A program made the translations under genes and the position numbers. The notes beneath the pieces were generated by a model that saw only the letters and a program-made list of their open reading frames with translations, was not told the origin of the DNA and ran no database searches. A stretch of DNA of 64,000 nt from Eubacterium sp. (lineage in GTDB: Bacteria > Bacillota > Clostridia > Lachnospirales > Lachnospiraceae), in assembly GCA_017539165.1 (NCBI GenBank), contig JAFYHN010000108.1, positions 1 through 64,000 on the forward strand, written 5' to 3'. Numbering within the stretch: the first letter of the stretch is position 1; each line of letters opens with the position of its first letter. Below, one piece after another: positions 1 through 9,535 of the stretch.

Positions 1-2
1 AT

Positions 3-77
3 GAGGATGAACACGAGGAAGATTCTTGGGCATTGGATGATCCTAATATGCCAGATTGGTTACATCAGTATCTGTAG
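3..77 (+). CDS. C-terminal tail of an unidentified protein (cut by window edge)
   Basis: An open frame enters from the left edge and stops at 75-77. Its last 24 residues are strongly acidic (EDEHEED near the start) and end with DWLHQYL. This is too little to name the protein. The open frame, the acidic composition and the position just ahead of a same-strand cell-wall gene suggest a real gene end and perhaps a shared operon; both points are inference. Confidence 0.45.
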   Translation, partial: EDEHEEDSWALDDPNMPDWLHQYL

Positions 78-143
78 TTTATTAGAAGTACGAGTAGTAT
101 TTCGAAGGTTATTAATGGATAAACGGTTATGAGAGGAGCATAC

Positions 144-1271
144 ATGCCTAACAATGGTTTGTTTATAAGTAAAAAGAAATCTATGGACTATCAATTATTT
201 ATATATGTATTTTTTCTTGTGAGTTTTGGAGTATTGATGGTCTATAGTGCAAGCTCATTTATTGCTTCACGTGATTATGGGAATGCAGCATATTATGCTA
301 TTAAACAATTATTTGCAGCTGTTTTGGGATTTGTAGGGATGTATGTAATGTCCCGGATTAGATATCAATATTTGAAGTATATTTCCAAGGTTCTATTGAT
401 TTTATCCGGGATACTCCTTTTACTTGTCTATATTATCGGTTCAGCTAGAAATGGATCGACAAGGTGGATTATTTTAGGGCCTATAAGTTTTCAGCCTTCT
501 GAGTTTGCTAAGTTTTCTTTAATTGTTTATATGGCACATATATGTTCTGTAAAAAGAAAAGATATGCAGACTTTTATTGGAACGTTAAAACTATTTTCGT
601 ATCCTATAGCAATAGTATTGATTATATCTATTGAGAATTTGAGTACAGCCATAATATGTGCAGTGATAGCCGGCGGAATATGGATTATAGTGACTCCAAA
701 ACCTCGATATGCTCTTGTGTTTATAGCTGCGGGTGTATTTATCGTAATTATTCTGATAGCTGCAAAAGGATATCGTGGAGATAGATTGACGGCGTATTTT
801 AATCCTGAAGAGTCTGATGTGGGGTATCAAACCATGCAGGCTTTATATGCTATAGGGTCTGGAGGATTCTTTGGTAAAGGTTTGGGGCAAAGTATTCAAA
901 AGAGAGGCTTTATACCAGAAGCTCAAAATGATATGATATTTGCGATAGTATGTGAGGAATTAGGGATTTTTGGAGCTGCAGGTATAATAATCGTTTATTT
1001 GATGTTATTATGGAGGCTTAAATATATAGCGGATCAAGCGTATGATTTGTTTGGTTCCCTGATAGTGGTAGGTGTTATCGCTCATCTGGCGATACAAACA
1101 CTGTTAAATATGTGTGTTGTTACAAAGATTCTTCCTAACACAGGTGTTACACTGCCGTTTATAAGTTATGGAGGAACATCGCTATCAATATTACTGGCTG
1201 AGATTGGTTTGGTATTGGCTGTATCACGACAAAGCGACATAAGATATAAGGAATACAATGAACATACGTGA
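144..1271 (+). CDS. SEDS-family peptidoglycan glycosyltransferase (FtsW/RodA/SpoVE type)
   Basis: Integral membrane protein of about 375 residues that, by family, polymerises lipid II into glycan strands together with a class B penicillin-binding protein. About ten hydrophobic segments are visible. Family motifs include VYSASS near the N terminus, QPSEFAK in the first third, PEAQNDMIFAI with the conserved catalytic-type Asp, and PFISYGGTS near the C terminus. An ATG at 129 is also in frame, but GAGAGGAG lies just inside it and six bases ahead of the ATG at 144, so 144 is chosen. The sequence does not separate FtsW (division), RodA (elongation) and SpoVE (sporulation). No partner PBP gene follows in this window. 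The call to the family is firm. Confidence 0.92.
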   Translation: MPNNGLFISKKKSMDYQLFIYVFFLVSFGVLMVYSASSFIASRDYGNAAYYAIKQLFAAVLGFVGMYVMSRIRYQYLKYISKVLLILSGILLLLVYIIGSARNGSTRWIILGPISFQPSEFAKFSLIVYMAHICSVKRKDMQTFIGTLKLFSYPIAIVLIISIENLSTAIICAVIAGGIWIIVTPKPRYALVFIAAGVFIVIILIAAKGYRGDRLTAYFNPEESDVGYQTMQALYAIGSGGFFGKGLGQSIQKRGFIPEAQNDMIFAIVCEELGIFGAAGIIIVYLMLLWRLKYIADQAYDLFGSLIVVGVIAHLAIQTLLNMCVVTKILPNTGVTLPFISYGGTSLSILLAEIGLVLAVSRQSDIRYKEYNEHT

Positions 1272-1407
1272 ACTAAAATTTTTAACATTCATCGCTGGTT
1301 TTTTGTGTAACTGATTTTGGAAAAAATGAGTCTTTATGTGACTATGAGATTTTTTTAATATATTTAGAAAGTGTTATCTATGAATTATAAATAAGGATGT
1401 TAATCAT

Positions 1408-2232
1408 ATGGTATTAAGAACAGATTGTTATAGAAATCTTGAAGAAGATTTAGCGACAGTATTAGATACTGTCGAAATGTATATATATGAGCAAATTTTT
1501 GATTTTGATAAAAAGTATATTGTAGCAAATGGACCGGGTTCTGATTGGGATGCATTTTATGATGAAATAGACAGGTTTATAGAGGAAAATGCAGATTTGG
1601 AATTGGTTGATGAGGTATATGTATATCATTTGAGTAGAATGTTCCGGGAAGAAGAACAATTAATTCCTTTGAAACAACTTTTAGTTGAGGAAAGCGATTT
1701 ATCTTGTTTCTTAAAAAAACATGATATTCATTTCTTGGTGGGATCTGACGATAATATTGAATTTTACTACAAAAATAAATTTGTCACACCAGAGATGATT
1801 TTATCAAGTGGTCATCATAATTTACTTGCAAAGAGATTAGGTTATTTGGGCGAAGCAGATTTTTGCATAAATGGTTTTGCTTTTTGGCCAGATATTCAAA
1901 AGACATCAGATGGATATTTTGATTATCTTAAACGAAGTCCTGAAATCATATTAAATCTTGACGATTATCTAGGAACTAACATGTGGAAGGAATTTCAAAA
2001 AGAAACACAATACTATGGCGTTGTATTTAAAGTGCCAATAGAAGAAGTGATTTTTGATGGAAAAGATTTGTCATTGACTAATGATGTAAAAGTAAAACTA
2101 TTACTTAAATATGCTCTTCGGACAATGCATGGTTGCTATTATCAATGTGCGTCTAGTGATAATAATCCAATAATACGGTTAACTGATAGCGAGACAGTTA
2201 AGATTGATCATTTTATTAAAATTGAGGATTAA
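1408..2232 (+). CDS. Unrecognised cytoplasmic protein
   Basis: A 274-residue protein I cannot assign to a family. It has no signal peptide and no membrane segment. It is acidic and rich in aromatic residues, with an N-terminal helical stretch (about residues 8-70) and a mixed C-terminal half containing the aromatic-rich segment NGFAFWPDIQK. A purine-rich AAGGA lies about a dozen bases before the ATG. Codon use is AT-rich (many AAA, GAT, TTT codons), unlike the housekeeping genes further right and similar to the accessory block near 51-55 kb, which hints at acquired DNA. It is followed by an intrinsic terminator and then gene debris. Confidence 0.6.
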   Translation: MVLRTDCYRNLEEDLATVLDTVEMYIYEQIFDFDKKYIVANGPGSDWDAFYDEIDRFIEENADLELVDEVYVYHLSRMFREEEQLIPLKQLLVEESDLSCFLKKHDIHFLVGSDDNIEFYYKNKFVTPEMILSSGHHNLLAKRLGYLGEADFCINGFAFWPDIQKTSDGYFDYLKRSPEIILNLDDYLGTNMWKEFQKETQYYGVVFKVPIEEVIFDGKDLSLTNDVKVKLLLKYALRTMHGCYYQCASSDNNPIIRLTDSETVKIDHFIKIED

Positions 2233-2332
2233 ATTTGTTCGTAGATGAAAAGTGTTGAAAAAAGGTATGGTTATTCATGAAGAGGGTAGCATGTCATAAT
2301 GTAGAATACTCTGTATTTTCCAATATCCTCTG

Positions 2333-2357
2333 AAAGCCCTAATTCTGGGGCTTTTTG
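2333..2357 (+). terminator. Intrinsic terminator
   Basis: Seven-base stem AAAGCCC/GGGCTTT with an eight-base loop, followed by a run of T. It probably ends transcription of the unrecognised gene at 1408-2232 and isolates it from the helicase fragment downstream. Confidence 0.7.
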
Positions 2358-2383
2358 AGAATTTCGCAGAATTTAAGTATTGA

Positions 2384-4585
2384 CAAAACGTTGGGACGGG
2401 CAAAACGTACGCATCTGCCTTTGGTTTACGCGATGCTCTTAATAGAATTGGAGCAAATAAAAGAGTGCTTTTTATTGTGCATAGAGAGCAGATTGCCAAG
2501 CAGGCTATGAAGTCCTACAAGATGGTCTTTGGAAATACCAGACGTTTTGGTCTTCTGTCGGGTAATAGTAAGGATACGAATTCTGACTTCCTATTTGCCA
2601 CAATGCAGATGATGGCTAGGGAAGATGTGCTGCAAAGATTTGCTAAAGATCATTTTCAAACTATAATCATCGATGAGGCACATCGTACCGGAGCGGGAAG
2701 TTATCAGAGAATTATGGACTATTTCACACCGATGTTCTGGCTTGGAATGACAGCGTCTCCAGAAAGAACTGATAACTTTGATGTATTTGCTGCGTTTGAT
2801 CATAATATTGCACTGGAAATCAGACTTCAACAGGCTATGGAAGAAGACTTGCTTTGTCCATTCCATTATTTTGGAATAACTGATCTTGAGATAGACGGTG
2901 AAGTAATAGATGAGGAAACAAGTCTTAGAAATTTCAATAGATTAGTTTCGGATACTCGAGTTGATTACATTATCAAGCAGATTAAATTCTACGGTTATTC
3001 CGGAGATAGAGTTAAGGGATTGATTTTTTGTAGCTCCAGAAAAGAAGCAGAAAAATTAAGTGAGATATTCAATGAGAGAGGGTATAGAACAACTGCATTA
3101 ACAGGAAGTGATAGTCAGGAAGAAAGGGAACGGGCGATTGAGCTTCTTACCAAGGATATTGAAAATGAAAACTATCTCGATTATATTTTCACTGTTGATA
3201 TCTTCAATGAGGGTGTGGATATTCCTGAGATAAATCAGGTTATCATGCTCCGTCCTACGGAGTCACCGATTGTATTTGTTCAACAGCTTGGACGAGGGCT
3301 TCGTAATGCTTCAGACAAAGAGTTTGTTGTTATTCTTGATTTTATCGGTAATTACAAGAATAACTTTATGATTCCTATTGCCCTTTCTGGTGATCGAACA
3401 TACAACAAGGATAACATTCGCCGCTATGTAGCAGAAGGGGAGAAGGTTATTCCGGGAGCATCAACGATACATTTCGATGAGATTTCAAGGAAGAGGATTT
3501 ACGCAGCAATTGATACTGCAAATTTCAGTGACATCAAGCTTATCAAGGAAAACTATAAGAACTTGAAAAACAAGCTGGGACGTATTCCGACTCTTATGGA
3601 CTTTGATCTGCATGGTGAGATGGATGTACTTCGAATCTTCGATAATAGCAGCCTTGGTTCGTACTATAAGTTCCTAGTGAAGTATGAAAAGGATTATAAA
3701 GTTCGACTTTCTGCTGACGAAGAGAAGATGGTCGAATTTATTTCCAAGAAATTGGCAAGTGGAAAGCGGATTCATGAGATTGAACTTCTTTCGAGAACGA
3801 TGATTTATAATCATGGTTTGATTAATGGTATGAAGAGTGACCTCAAAGAGAAGTATAACAAAGACTTGAGTGATAAAGAGATTAACAGTGTAATAAACGT
3901 TATGACCAATGAATTTCCATCTGGCTCCGGTAAGAAAACCTATGAGAAATGCATTTTTATTGAGAAGGATTCCGGGGATGATTATCAGTCGGCTCCTGCT
4001 TATCAGATCATGATGAAAAATAAAGATTTCTATAATATAATCAAGGAATTGGTTGAATTTGGAAAGTACAGGTATCAGAGAGATTATAGTGAGAACTATA
4101 AGGATACCGAGCTAGTGCTTTATCAGAAATATACTTATGAGGATGCTTGTCGGCTTCTTAATTGGGAGCATAATGAAGTTCCACTTAATATTGGTGGATA
4201 TAAGTATGATAAAGCTACTAAGACATTTCCTGTTTTTATAAACTATGATAAGTCTGATGATATTCAAGATACAATAAAATATGAAGACCACTTTACTTCA
4301 AGGGATTCACTGATTGCCATTTCGAAACAGAGTAGGACTGTAGAGTCGGAAGATGTGCAGAACTTTCTGTATGCAAAGGAACGAGGGATATCAGTTGAAC
4401 TATTTGTTCGAAAGAATAAAGATGATAAGATATCGAAGGAGTTTTATTACCTTGGCAGAATGACGGCGACTGGTGCTGTAAACGAATTCATAATGGCCAA
4501 CACGGATAAGACAGCAGTAGAGATTGAGTGGCAGCTGGAGACGCCGGTTAGGGAAGATATATATGAATACATTATAAGTGGATAA
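2384..4585 (+). pseudogene. 5'-truncated SF2 helicase with DUF3427 C-terminal domain
   Basis: An open frame begins right after an in-frame TGA at 2381 with the Walker A core VGTGKT (2390s), so the reading frame starts inside helicase motif I. Downstream are the DEAH box (IIDEAHRTG), the SAT-like GMTASPERTD, helicase motif VI (QQLGRGLR), and a DUF3427-type C terminus (RLLNWEHNEVPLNIGGYKYD, about 150 residues before the end). Full-length relatives have about 250 more N-terminal residues, including a PLD-like nuclease domain and the Q-motif region; these are absent. The first ordinary start (GTG at 2465) lies inside a conserved motif with no ribosome site, so it is not a true start. The remaining 730 codons are uninterrupted, so the truncation may be recent. 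Confidence 0.8.
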
Positions 4586-4717
4586 AAGTATCAGAATGAT
4601 CATACCAAGATTATTCCAGAATATACCTATGGAGACTCCAGGATAGATTTCTATATGGAAAAATCTGATAAGAATGGTAATCTTCAGAAATATCTTATCT
4701 ATAACATGATATACTGA
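4586..4717 (+). pseudogene. SfsA-like gene fragment
   Basis: Immediately after the helicase stop, in the same frame and with no start codon, 43 codons read as a scrap resembling the middle of SfsA (sugar fermentation stimulation protein), with the motif YGDSRIDFYMEK. Similarity fades after NLQKYLI and a stop follows at 4715. Its lack of both ends points to an internal fragment left by deletion. The SfsA assignment rests on a short motif, so it is moderate. Confidence 0.45.
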
Positions 4718-4749
4718 TGTGGATTTTTATTGATTACGGAGAGTTGATT

Positions 4750-5319
4750 ATGGCACTTTATAAGATTATAGACATAACAGAAGCAGATTACGGTTGTGAG
4801 GAACATTTTGATGGCCCTCATGCGATGTTAAGATTTGAAGATGGAAGCAGTGCTGAGGTTACTGAAAAATGGATAGCCGATAACGGAATAGAAGAAGGTA
4901 AGTCAGTTTGGATTAATGAAGATAAAGAAGTCAGCAAAGCTATTGAAGTGGTTGCTGCGGTTATTAAGAATGACGATAAGATCTTTTCTACTCAGCGAGG
5001 CTATGGTGAATTCAAAGATATGTGGGAATTTCCGGGAGGAAAGATGGAATCCGGTGAGGCTCCGGAAGCAGCTCTTGTAAGAGAGATAAAAGAGGAGCTG
5101 GATACAGATATAGAAGTTGGAGAACATATCATTACAGTTGATACTGATTATCCGAATTTCCATATCACGATGCATGTGTACTGGTGTTCTATCATCAGTG
5201 GAGAGCTTAAACTTCTCGAACATGAAGCTGCAAAGTGGGTGAAGATTGATTCGAAGCTTCCTGAAGCAGTGGACTGGCTACCTGCAGATATGGAGGTTGT
5301 TTTAAAAATACTGCGTTAA
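4750..5319 (+). CDS. NUDIX hydrolase (MutT-like (d)NTP pyrophosphohydrolase)
   Basis: 189 residues. A 65-residue N-terminal domain of unknown role (ends about EDKEVSK) precedes a NUDIX domain. The NUDIX box spans about residues 96-118 (GGKMESGEAPEAALVREIKE followed by EL) and keeps the REx2EE metal-binding core. By family it removes pyrophosphate from oxidised or non-canonical nucleotides such as 8-oxo-dGTP; the exact substrate cannot be read from sequence. The start at ATG 4750 is chosen over 4717 because GGAGAG lies just upstream. The gene follows the SfsA scrap and ends in its own terminator, so it is probably monocistronic. Confidence 0.85.
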   Translation: MALYKIIDITEADYGCEEHFDGPHAMLRFEDGSSAEVTEKWIADNGIEEGKSVWINEDKEVSKAIEVVAAVIKNDDKIFSTQRGYGEFKDMWEFPGGKMESGEAPEAALVREIKEELDTDIEVGEHIITVDTDYPNFHITMHVYWCSIISGELKLLEHEAAKWVKIDSKLPEAVDWLPADMEVVLKILR

Positions 5320-5344
5320 TCAGGTGTCTAAGTAAATAATGCTG

Positions 5345-5373
5345 AAAAACTGCGGAGTAATCTGCAGTTTTTT
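5345..5373 (+). terminator. Intrinsic terminator after the NUDIX gene
   Basis: AAAACTGC and GCAGTTTT form an eight-base stem around a ten-base loop, followed by further T residues. It sits 26 bases after the NUDIX stop codon and just before the next promoter. Confidence 0.75.
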
Positions 5374-5375
5374 AT

Positions 5376-5421
5376 TTGACAAATTACTATTACTAATAGT
5401 AATATACCTATTAGTAATATT
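5376..5421 (+). promoter_or_regulatory. Promoter with overlapping palindromic operator (probable PadR site)
   Basis: A consensus -35 TTGACA (5376-5381) is spaced 18 bases from TAATAT (5400-5405). Lying over the -10 is an odd-centred perfect palindrome TATTACTAATAGTAATA (5388-5404), and a second copy of its half, TATTAGTAATA, follows at 5409-5419. The operon it drives encodes a PadR-family regulator as its third gene, so autoregulation is the simplest reading. The operator assignment is inference; the promoter and palindrome are directly visible. Confidence 0.7.
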
Positions 5422-5437
5422 ATGGAGGTGGTTTATC

Positions 5438-5812
5438 ATGCAGATTATTATTGGAGCACTTTTATTGTGCGTTGTTATAGTGATGAGTATTCTTCTTATT
5501 TGTGGCCTTCCGTTGGGAGAGTTTACTATGGGAGGAAGATATAAGGTATGGCCAAAAGGACTTAGGATAGTGGCGGTGAGTCAGCTTGCAGTACAGATTT
5601 TTGCACTGTATGTTCTTCTGGCTGCAGGAGGCAAGGTGCCAATCTTTATATCAGCTAAAGCTACGAAGATAACATGTATCTGTTTTGCGATATTCTTTTT
5701 CTTTAATACTGTAATGAATCTTTTTTCGACCAGTAAGAAAGAGAAGTATGCTATGACACCTATGTCAGCTATAGAAGCGATATGTTTTCTAGTTACATTT
5801 TTAAGAATATAG
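5438..5812 (+). CDS. Small membrane protein, first gene of PadR operon
   Basis: 124 residues with about four hydrophobic segments (near residues 1-23, 45-66, 74-93 and 108-123), joined by short charged loops. A conserved-looking loop GLPLGEFTMGGRY follows the first segment. I do not recognise a named family. GGAGGTGG six bases before the ATG at 5438 fixes the start; the longer frame from 5339 runs back through the terminator and promoter and is not credible. It is translated just ahead of a GNAT enzyme and a PadR regulator, so it may be part of a stress or efflux response. Function unknown. Confidence 0.7.
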   Translation: MQIIIGALLLCVVIVMSILLICGLPLGEFTMGGRYKVWPKGLRIVAVSQLAVQIFALYVLLAAGGKVPIFISAKATKITCICFAIFFFFNTVMNLFSTSKKEKYAMTPMSAIEAICFLVTFLRI

Positions 5813-5823
5813 GGGGAGTAGAT

Positions 5824-6426
5824 ATGTATGATATCGTAGAATTGGGGTTACTTAGCAAGGAACAAAGTGATCAGGCAGTTGGACTTTTTATCAGTGGATT
5901 TGGGAAGTTTATGACATTTTCTAAAGATGAAGAATTAAAAAGGAAACTGTACCTGAAGTTATTTGATTCAAAGCTTTTCCTATGTTATGTTGAAGACGGT
6001 AAGGTGTTGGGACTCATGGGACTTGCCACAAATAAGAAGCGTCCGATATGTTTTTATCCTGAGATATGCCGTGAATATTTTGGTCAGATAAAAGGTACGA
6101 TCATCAGTAAGCAGATGAACGTGGTGTTCCAAAGCCCGGTTGTTAAGGATGATGATGAATTATATCTTGATGTGCTTGTAACGGATTCGGAGAACAGACG
6201 GAAGGGTGTCGGTACAAAACTTCTGAATTATGCATTTGATCTGGAAGGCTATAATGTTGTTTATACGGAAGTCTTTTCAAGGAACGAAAATGCAATCAGG
6301 TTTTATGAGAAGAATGGATTTATAGTAGATAAAGAAGAAAAGATGTCCTTACTTCGATTTCAGGGAGAGGGATATCCTATAAAGATGAAAAGAGAGAGGA
6401 ATAGGAATGGAGAACATAATTCTTAG
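5824..6426 (+). CDS. GNAT-family N-acetyltransferase
   Basis: 200 residues. The acetyl-CoA-binding motif A appears as RRKGVGTKLLNYA about residue 130, followed by the family's NAIRFYEKNGF near residue 160. By family it transfers acetyl from acetyl-CoA to an amine of a small molecule or protein; the acceptor is not predictable here. GGGGGAG precedes the ATG at 5824, 11 bases after the upstream stop. Its 3' end overlaps the PadR gene by 20 bases, which supports translational coupling. Confidence 0.85.
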   Translation: MYDIVELGLLSKEQSDQAVGLFISGFGKFMTFSKDEELKRKLYLKLFDSKLFLCYVEDGKVLGLMGLATNKKRPICFYPEICREYFGQIKGTIISKQMNVVFQSPVVKDDDELYLDVLVTDSENRRKGVGTKLLNYAFDLEGYNVVYTEVFSRNENAIRFYEKNGFIVDKEEKMSLLRFQGEGYPIKMKRERNRNGEHNS

Positions 6427-7018
6427 CATGCTTATTTTAAGATCTATGACTATATATGAGATAAGAGGTTATATTCAGAAGAACCTATCCAGTGTCTGTA
6501 GTGACAGTCTTGGGAGTATCCAGACAGCGGTTAAGAATCTGCTTGGCAAAGGTTATATCGCTTATGAAGAGTATCAGGAAAATGGTATGACTAAAAAGAA
6601 GTACAGCATAACCGGTGATGGAGTCAGTGCATATAAGGACTGGCTCGGAAGTCCGATCAATATATCTAAGATGAAGAATATGGAAGCAGGGAAGCTATTC
6701 TTCCTGGGGCTTGCTGCGAAGGATAAGCGTAAAGCTTTTTTGAAAGAACATATCGAGGGACTTAAGGAAGTATATGAGAACCTGTGTGCGATAAAGAAAG
6801 TAGTTGGAGATAACAGGGCATCGGTTATCAAGGAGAATGTCACTCGTATTAATGAGGACGAAGAGATCGTTAAAAACTTATTGAATGTATCTGGAGAAAA
6901 GAAAATCAAGAATGTTTTAGAGAATGTATATACATATCAGATTTATATGCTTCAATACGGTCTTATGAGAACAAAGACAGAGATTGAATTCTATGAGGAC
7001 ATTTTAAGAAAAGAATGA
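6407..7018 (+). CDS. PadR-family transcriptional regulator
   Basis: 203 residues. The N-terminal winged helix begins ENIILSMLILRSMTIYEIRG and continues through SLGSIQTAVKNLLGKGYIAY (recognition helix and wing about residues 30-60). A C-terminal PadR/Vir dimerisation part follows, rich in charged helices. PadR proteins are usually repressors of nearby transport or detoxification genes. GAGAGGAATAGG precedes the ATG inside the GNAT gene. The palindrome in the promoter of this operon (5388-5419) is its likely target. Confidence 0.82.
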   Translation: MENIILSMLILRSMTIYEIRGYIQKNLSSVCSDSLGSIQTAVKNLLGKGYIAYEEYQENGMTKKKYSITGDGVSAYKDWLGSPINISKMKNMEAGKLFFLGLAAKDKRKAFLKEHIEGLKEVYENLCAIKKVVGDNRASVIKENVTRINEDEEIVKNLLNVSGEKKIKNVLENVYTYQIYMLQYGLMRTKTEIEFYEDILRKE

Positions 7019-7108
7019 TACATATTGGATGATTCCATATAGGATTATATAAGACGTCAGATAAGTATTTCTCAAAAAATAGTGAATGGTTAAAGGGAGA
7101 CATTAGAA

Positions 7109-8206
7109 GTGAAGCGATTATTTGAAGTAGATGCGGTGAAGTTTTTCGCCATGGTTTTTATGATATGCATTCATACATTTGAAATGTATGAAACGTGGGA
7201 CTATCATGCATGTAAGCCGGATTCTTTGTATCATAACATCATGGAGATACTGGGTGGACCTTTTGCGGCACCTGTGTTTATGTTTTGCATGGGAATAGTG
7301 ATGGTTTATACGAGACATAGTTCACCGGCTGACTTTATAAAGCGTGGATTTAAGCTTATGCTTACGGGATATGTTTTGAACTTCTTCAGGCAGACATTAC
7401 CTATGCTTATTGCGATGAAGCTTGGAATAGACACCGGATATAGTCTTATCGGCGGGCTTCTGAATGTAGATATCCTCCCATTCGCCGGGATGGCCTTTAT
7501 AACTATCGGATTAATGAAAAAGAAGAATATATCTCCAATCAAGATGTGTGTAATCGCAGTATTATTACAGGCTGCAGGAATATGGGCAACTCATCTGGAT
7601 ATAAGATCAGTTGCTGTAGCTACGCTTTTGGGACTGCTTCTTCCATCAGGGGAGCATGTTGCGTTCCCTATGACATTATGGCTTATATATCCTGTTCTGG
7701 GAATTCTCTTTGGAGAGCGTCTCAAGCAGACTGAAGATAGATCACAGCTGTTCAGAAAGCTTATGGCTGTTGCTTCGATAATATTTGTTGTATATTCCGT
7801 AACACTTGTTTATATTGGATATGATATTCGCGACTTTTATGGACTTCATGATGAAGCATATTATTACCAGACGTTTTTATCAACGCTTTGGATTATGCCG
7901 CTGGTCATTCTTGCTTTAGGCTCGTGTTACTTTCTGTTTAGAAATATCGAACAGACGAAGCTGGTAAGATTCATCAAGTATTGCAGCAGCAATCTTAAGA
8001 CCATTTATATCATCCAGTGGATCATAATCGGTTATTCATATGGATTCAGTATCCTGCTTGGAATAGAAAAAACAGATTCTCTGTTTTGGCTTACATTGGT
8101 TGGATTAGCTATCATGGGTGCGTCTATAGGGATTATGAGTTTGCTCAATAAGATAAAAAGTCTAAGGAATGTCGCAGGTAGGAAGGTAATATTAGATGAA
8201 GGATAA
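7109..8206 (+). CDS. Multi-pass acyltransferase-like membrane protein
   Basis: 365 residues with about ten membrane segments. The start, EVDAVKFFAMVFMICIHTFE, resembles the first helix of acyltransferase-3 and DUF1624/heparan-glucosaminide acetyltransferase-type proteins, which carry a conserved His at the end of that helix (IHT). The loop GPFAAPVFMFCMGI also fits those families. They move acyl groups onto sugars or lipids across the membrane; the acceptor here is unknown. Translation starts at GTG 7109 after AAAGGGAG. The next gene overlaps its end by 11 bases, so the two are coupled. Confidence 0.65.
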   Translation: MKRLFEVDAVKFFAMVFMICIHTFEMYETWDYHACKPDSLYHNIMEILGGPFAAPVFMFCMGIVMVYTRHSSPADFIKRGFKLMLTGYVLNFFRQTLPMLIAMKLGIDTGYSLIGGLLNVDILPFAGMAFITIGLMKKKNISPIKMCVIAVLLQAAGIWATHLDIRSVAVATLLGLLLPSGEHVAFPMTLWLIYPVLGILFGERLKQTEDRSQLFRKLMAVASIIFVVYSVTLVYIGYDIRDFYGLHDEAYYYQTFLSTLWIMPLVILALGSCYFLFRNIEQTKLVRFIKYCSSNLKTIYIIQWIIIGYSYGFSILLGIEKTDSLFWLTLVGLAIMGASIGIMSLLNKIKSLRNVAGRKVILDEG

Positions 8207-9377
8207 ATATCAGAAGACACTGGTCGCGTGTTATCTGGGGTTTATTACACAGGCAATTGCTGCTAATTTTGCTCCGCTTTTGTTTATGACATTTCATAAG
8301 AGACTCGGAATTCCCATGGGAAAGGTTGCACTTGTATCTACTGCGTTTTACTTTACGCAGCTCATCGTGGATGTGATATGTGCTAAGTTCGTTGATAAGA
8401 TTGGATACAGAGTATGCGTGGTTGCGTCGGAGATCACATCGGCGCTGGGACTGATAGGACTTGCAATACTTCCGAATCTTTTCGCTGATCCGTTTGTCGG
8501 GATAATCATAAGTGTCATTATATATGCAGTCGGAAGCGGACTTATAGAGGTACTGGTTAGCCCTATTGTTGAAGCTTGTCCGTTTGAGAATAAGGAAGCG
8601 GTAATGAGTCTGCTTCACTCGTTCTATTGTTGGGGCAGTGTGGGAGTTATCCTCCTATCCACCGGTTTTTTTGCTGTTTTCGGTGTGAATTCCTGGAGAT
8701 ATCTGGCCTGTATATGGGCTCTGGTCCCACTTTATAACATTTACAACTTTGCAACATGTCCTATAGAACTACTTGTAGAAGATGGCGAAGGAATGTCTAT
8801 AGGTGAATTGTTTAGGAATCCGATGTTTTTTCTGGGAATTGTACTGATGATCTGCGCCGGTGCATCGGAAATGTCAATGGCACAGTGGGCATCTGCATTT
8901 GTTGAGTCAGCACTGGGATTATCAAAGACAGTTGGTGATCTTGCGGGACCGTGCCTTTTTGCTGTTGCGATGGGAATAAGCAGAGTGATATACGGCAAGT
9001 ATGGAGACAGGATAGATCTTGCCGACTATATGTTGGGTTCCGGTGCTTTGTGTCTCCTGTGTTATATAGTTGCGGCTGTATCGAAGAATCCTGTCATTAG
9101 TTTGATGGGATGTATTCTTTGCGGATTCTCTGTCGGTATCATGTGGCCGGGAACTATCAGTATACTTTCCAAACGTCTGGCCAGTGGAGGAACGGCGATG
9201 TTTGCGCTCCTCGCTATGGCTGGTGATCTGGGAGGAGCTTTCGGACCGGGAATTGTCGGATTGGTAACTCAGATTAAAGATGATGATCTCAAATCAGGGC
9301 TTCTGGTGGCGTGTCTTTTCCCAATCATACTTATTTCAGTTATAGCCATAATAAAATCAAAAGTTATAAAAGAGTGA
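8196..9377 (+). CDS. Major facilitator superfamily transporter
   Basis: 393 residues, about twelve hydrophobic helices in two sixfold halves. The loop between helices 2 and 3 reads KFVDKIGYRV, matching the MFS motif A pattern, and a second copy RVIYGKYGDRID occurs in the C-terminal half. Substrate is unknown. Sugar or drug export are both possible. It is the last gene of the PadR-linked operon and ends directly before a strong terminator. GGAAGG precedes the ATG within the previous gene. Confidence 0.85.
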   Translation: MKDKYQKTLVACYLGFITQAIAANFAPLLFMTFHKRLGIPMGKVALVSTAFYFTQLIVDVICAKFVDKIGYRVCVVASEITSALGLIGLAILPNLFADPFVGIIISVIIYAVGSGLIEVLVSPIVEACPFENKEAVMSLLHSFYCWGSVGVILLSTGFFAVFGVNSWRYLACIWALVPLYNIYNFATCPIELLVEDGEGMSIGELFRNPMFFLGIVLMICAGASEMSMAQWASAFVESALGLSKTVGDLAGPCLFAVAMGISRVIYGKYGDRIDLADYMLGSGALCLLCYIVAAVSKNPVISLMGCILCGFSVGIMWPGTISILSKRLASGGTAMFALLAMAGDLGGAFGPGIVGLVTQIKDDDLKSGLLVACLFPIILISVIAIIKSKVIKE

Positions 9378-9378
9378 T

Positions 9379-9420
9379 AAAATGGATGCTAAGGATAATT
9401 TCCTATAGCATCCATTTTGT
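9379..9420. terminator. Long palindromic terminator
   Basis: AAAATGGATGCTA and TAGCATCCATTTT form a thirteen-base stem, extended inward by AGGA/TCCT. With A and T runs on its two ends it could work in both directions. It begins one base after the MFS stop. Confidence 0.8.
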
Positions 9421-9535
9421 TATATATGTTATATTAGTGTTATGCTTAAAAGTAATAAGTTAGACTTATATCAAAAAATTAATGATTTAATATATTAATG
9501 GGTATGAAAAAGTATGTGAAATAGGAGGCGGATCA

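Noticed and set aside
2465..2467. GTG start for the helicase
   Set aside because: It lies within a conserved helicase segment and has no ribosome site; the conserved motif I is upstream in the same frame.
5339..5437. Longer N terminus for the small membrane protein
   Set aside because: This stretch holds a terminator, promoter and operator; GGAGGTGG marks the ATG at 5438.
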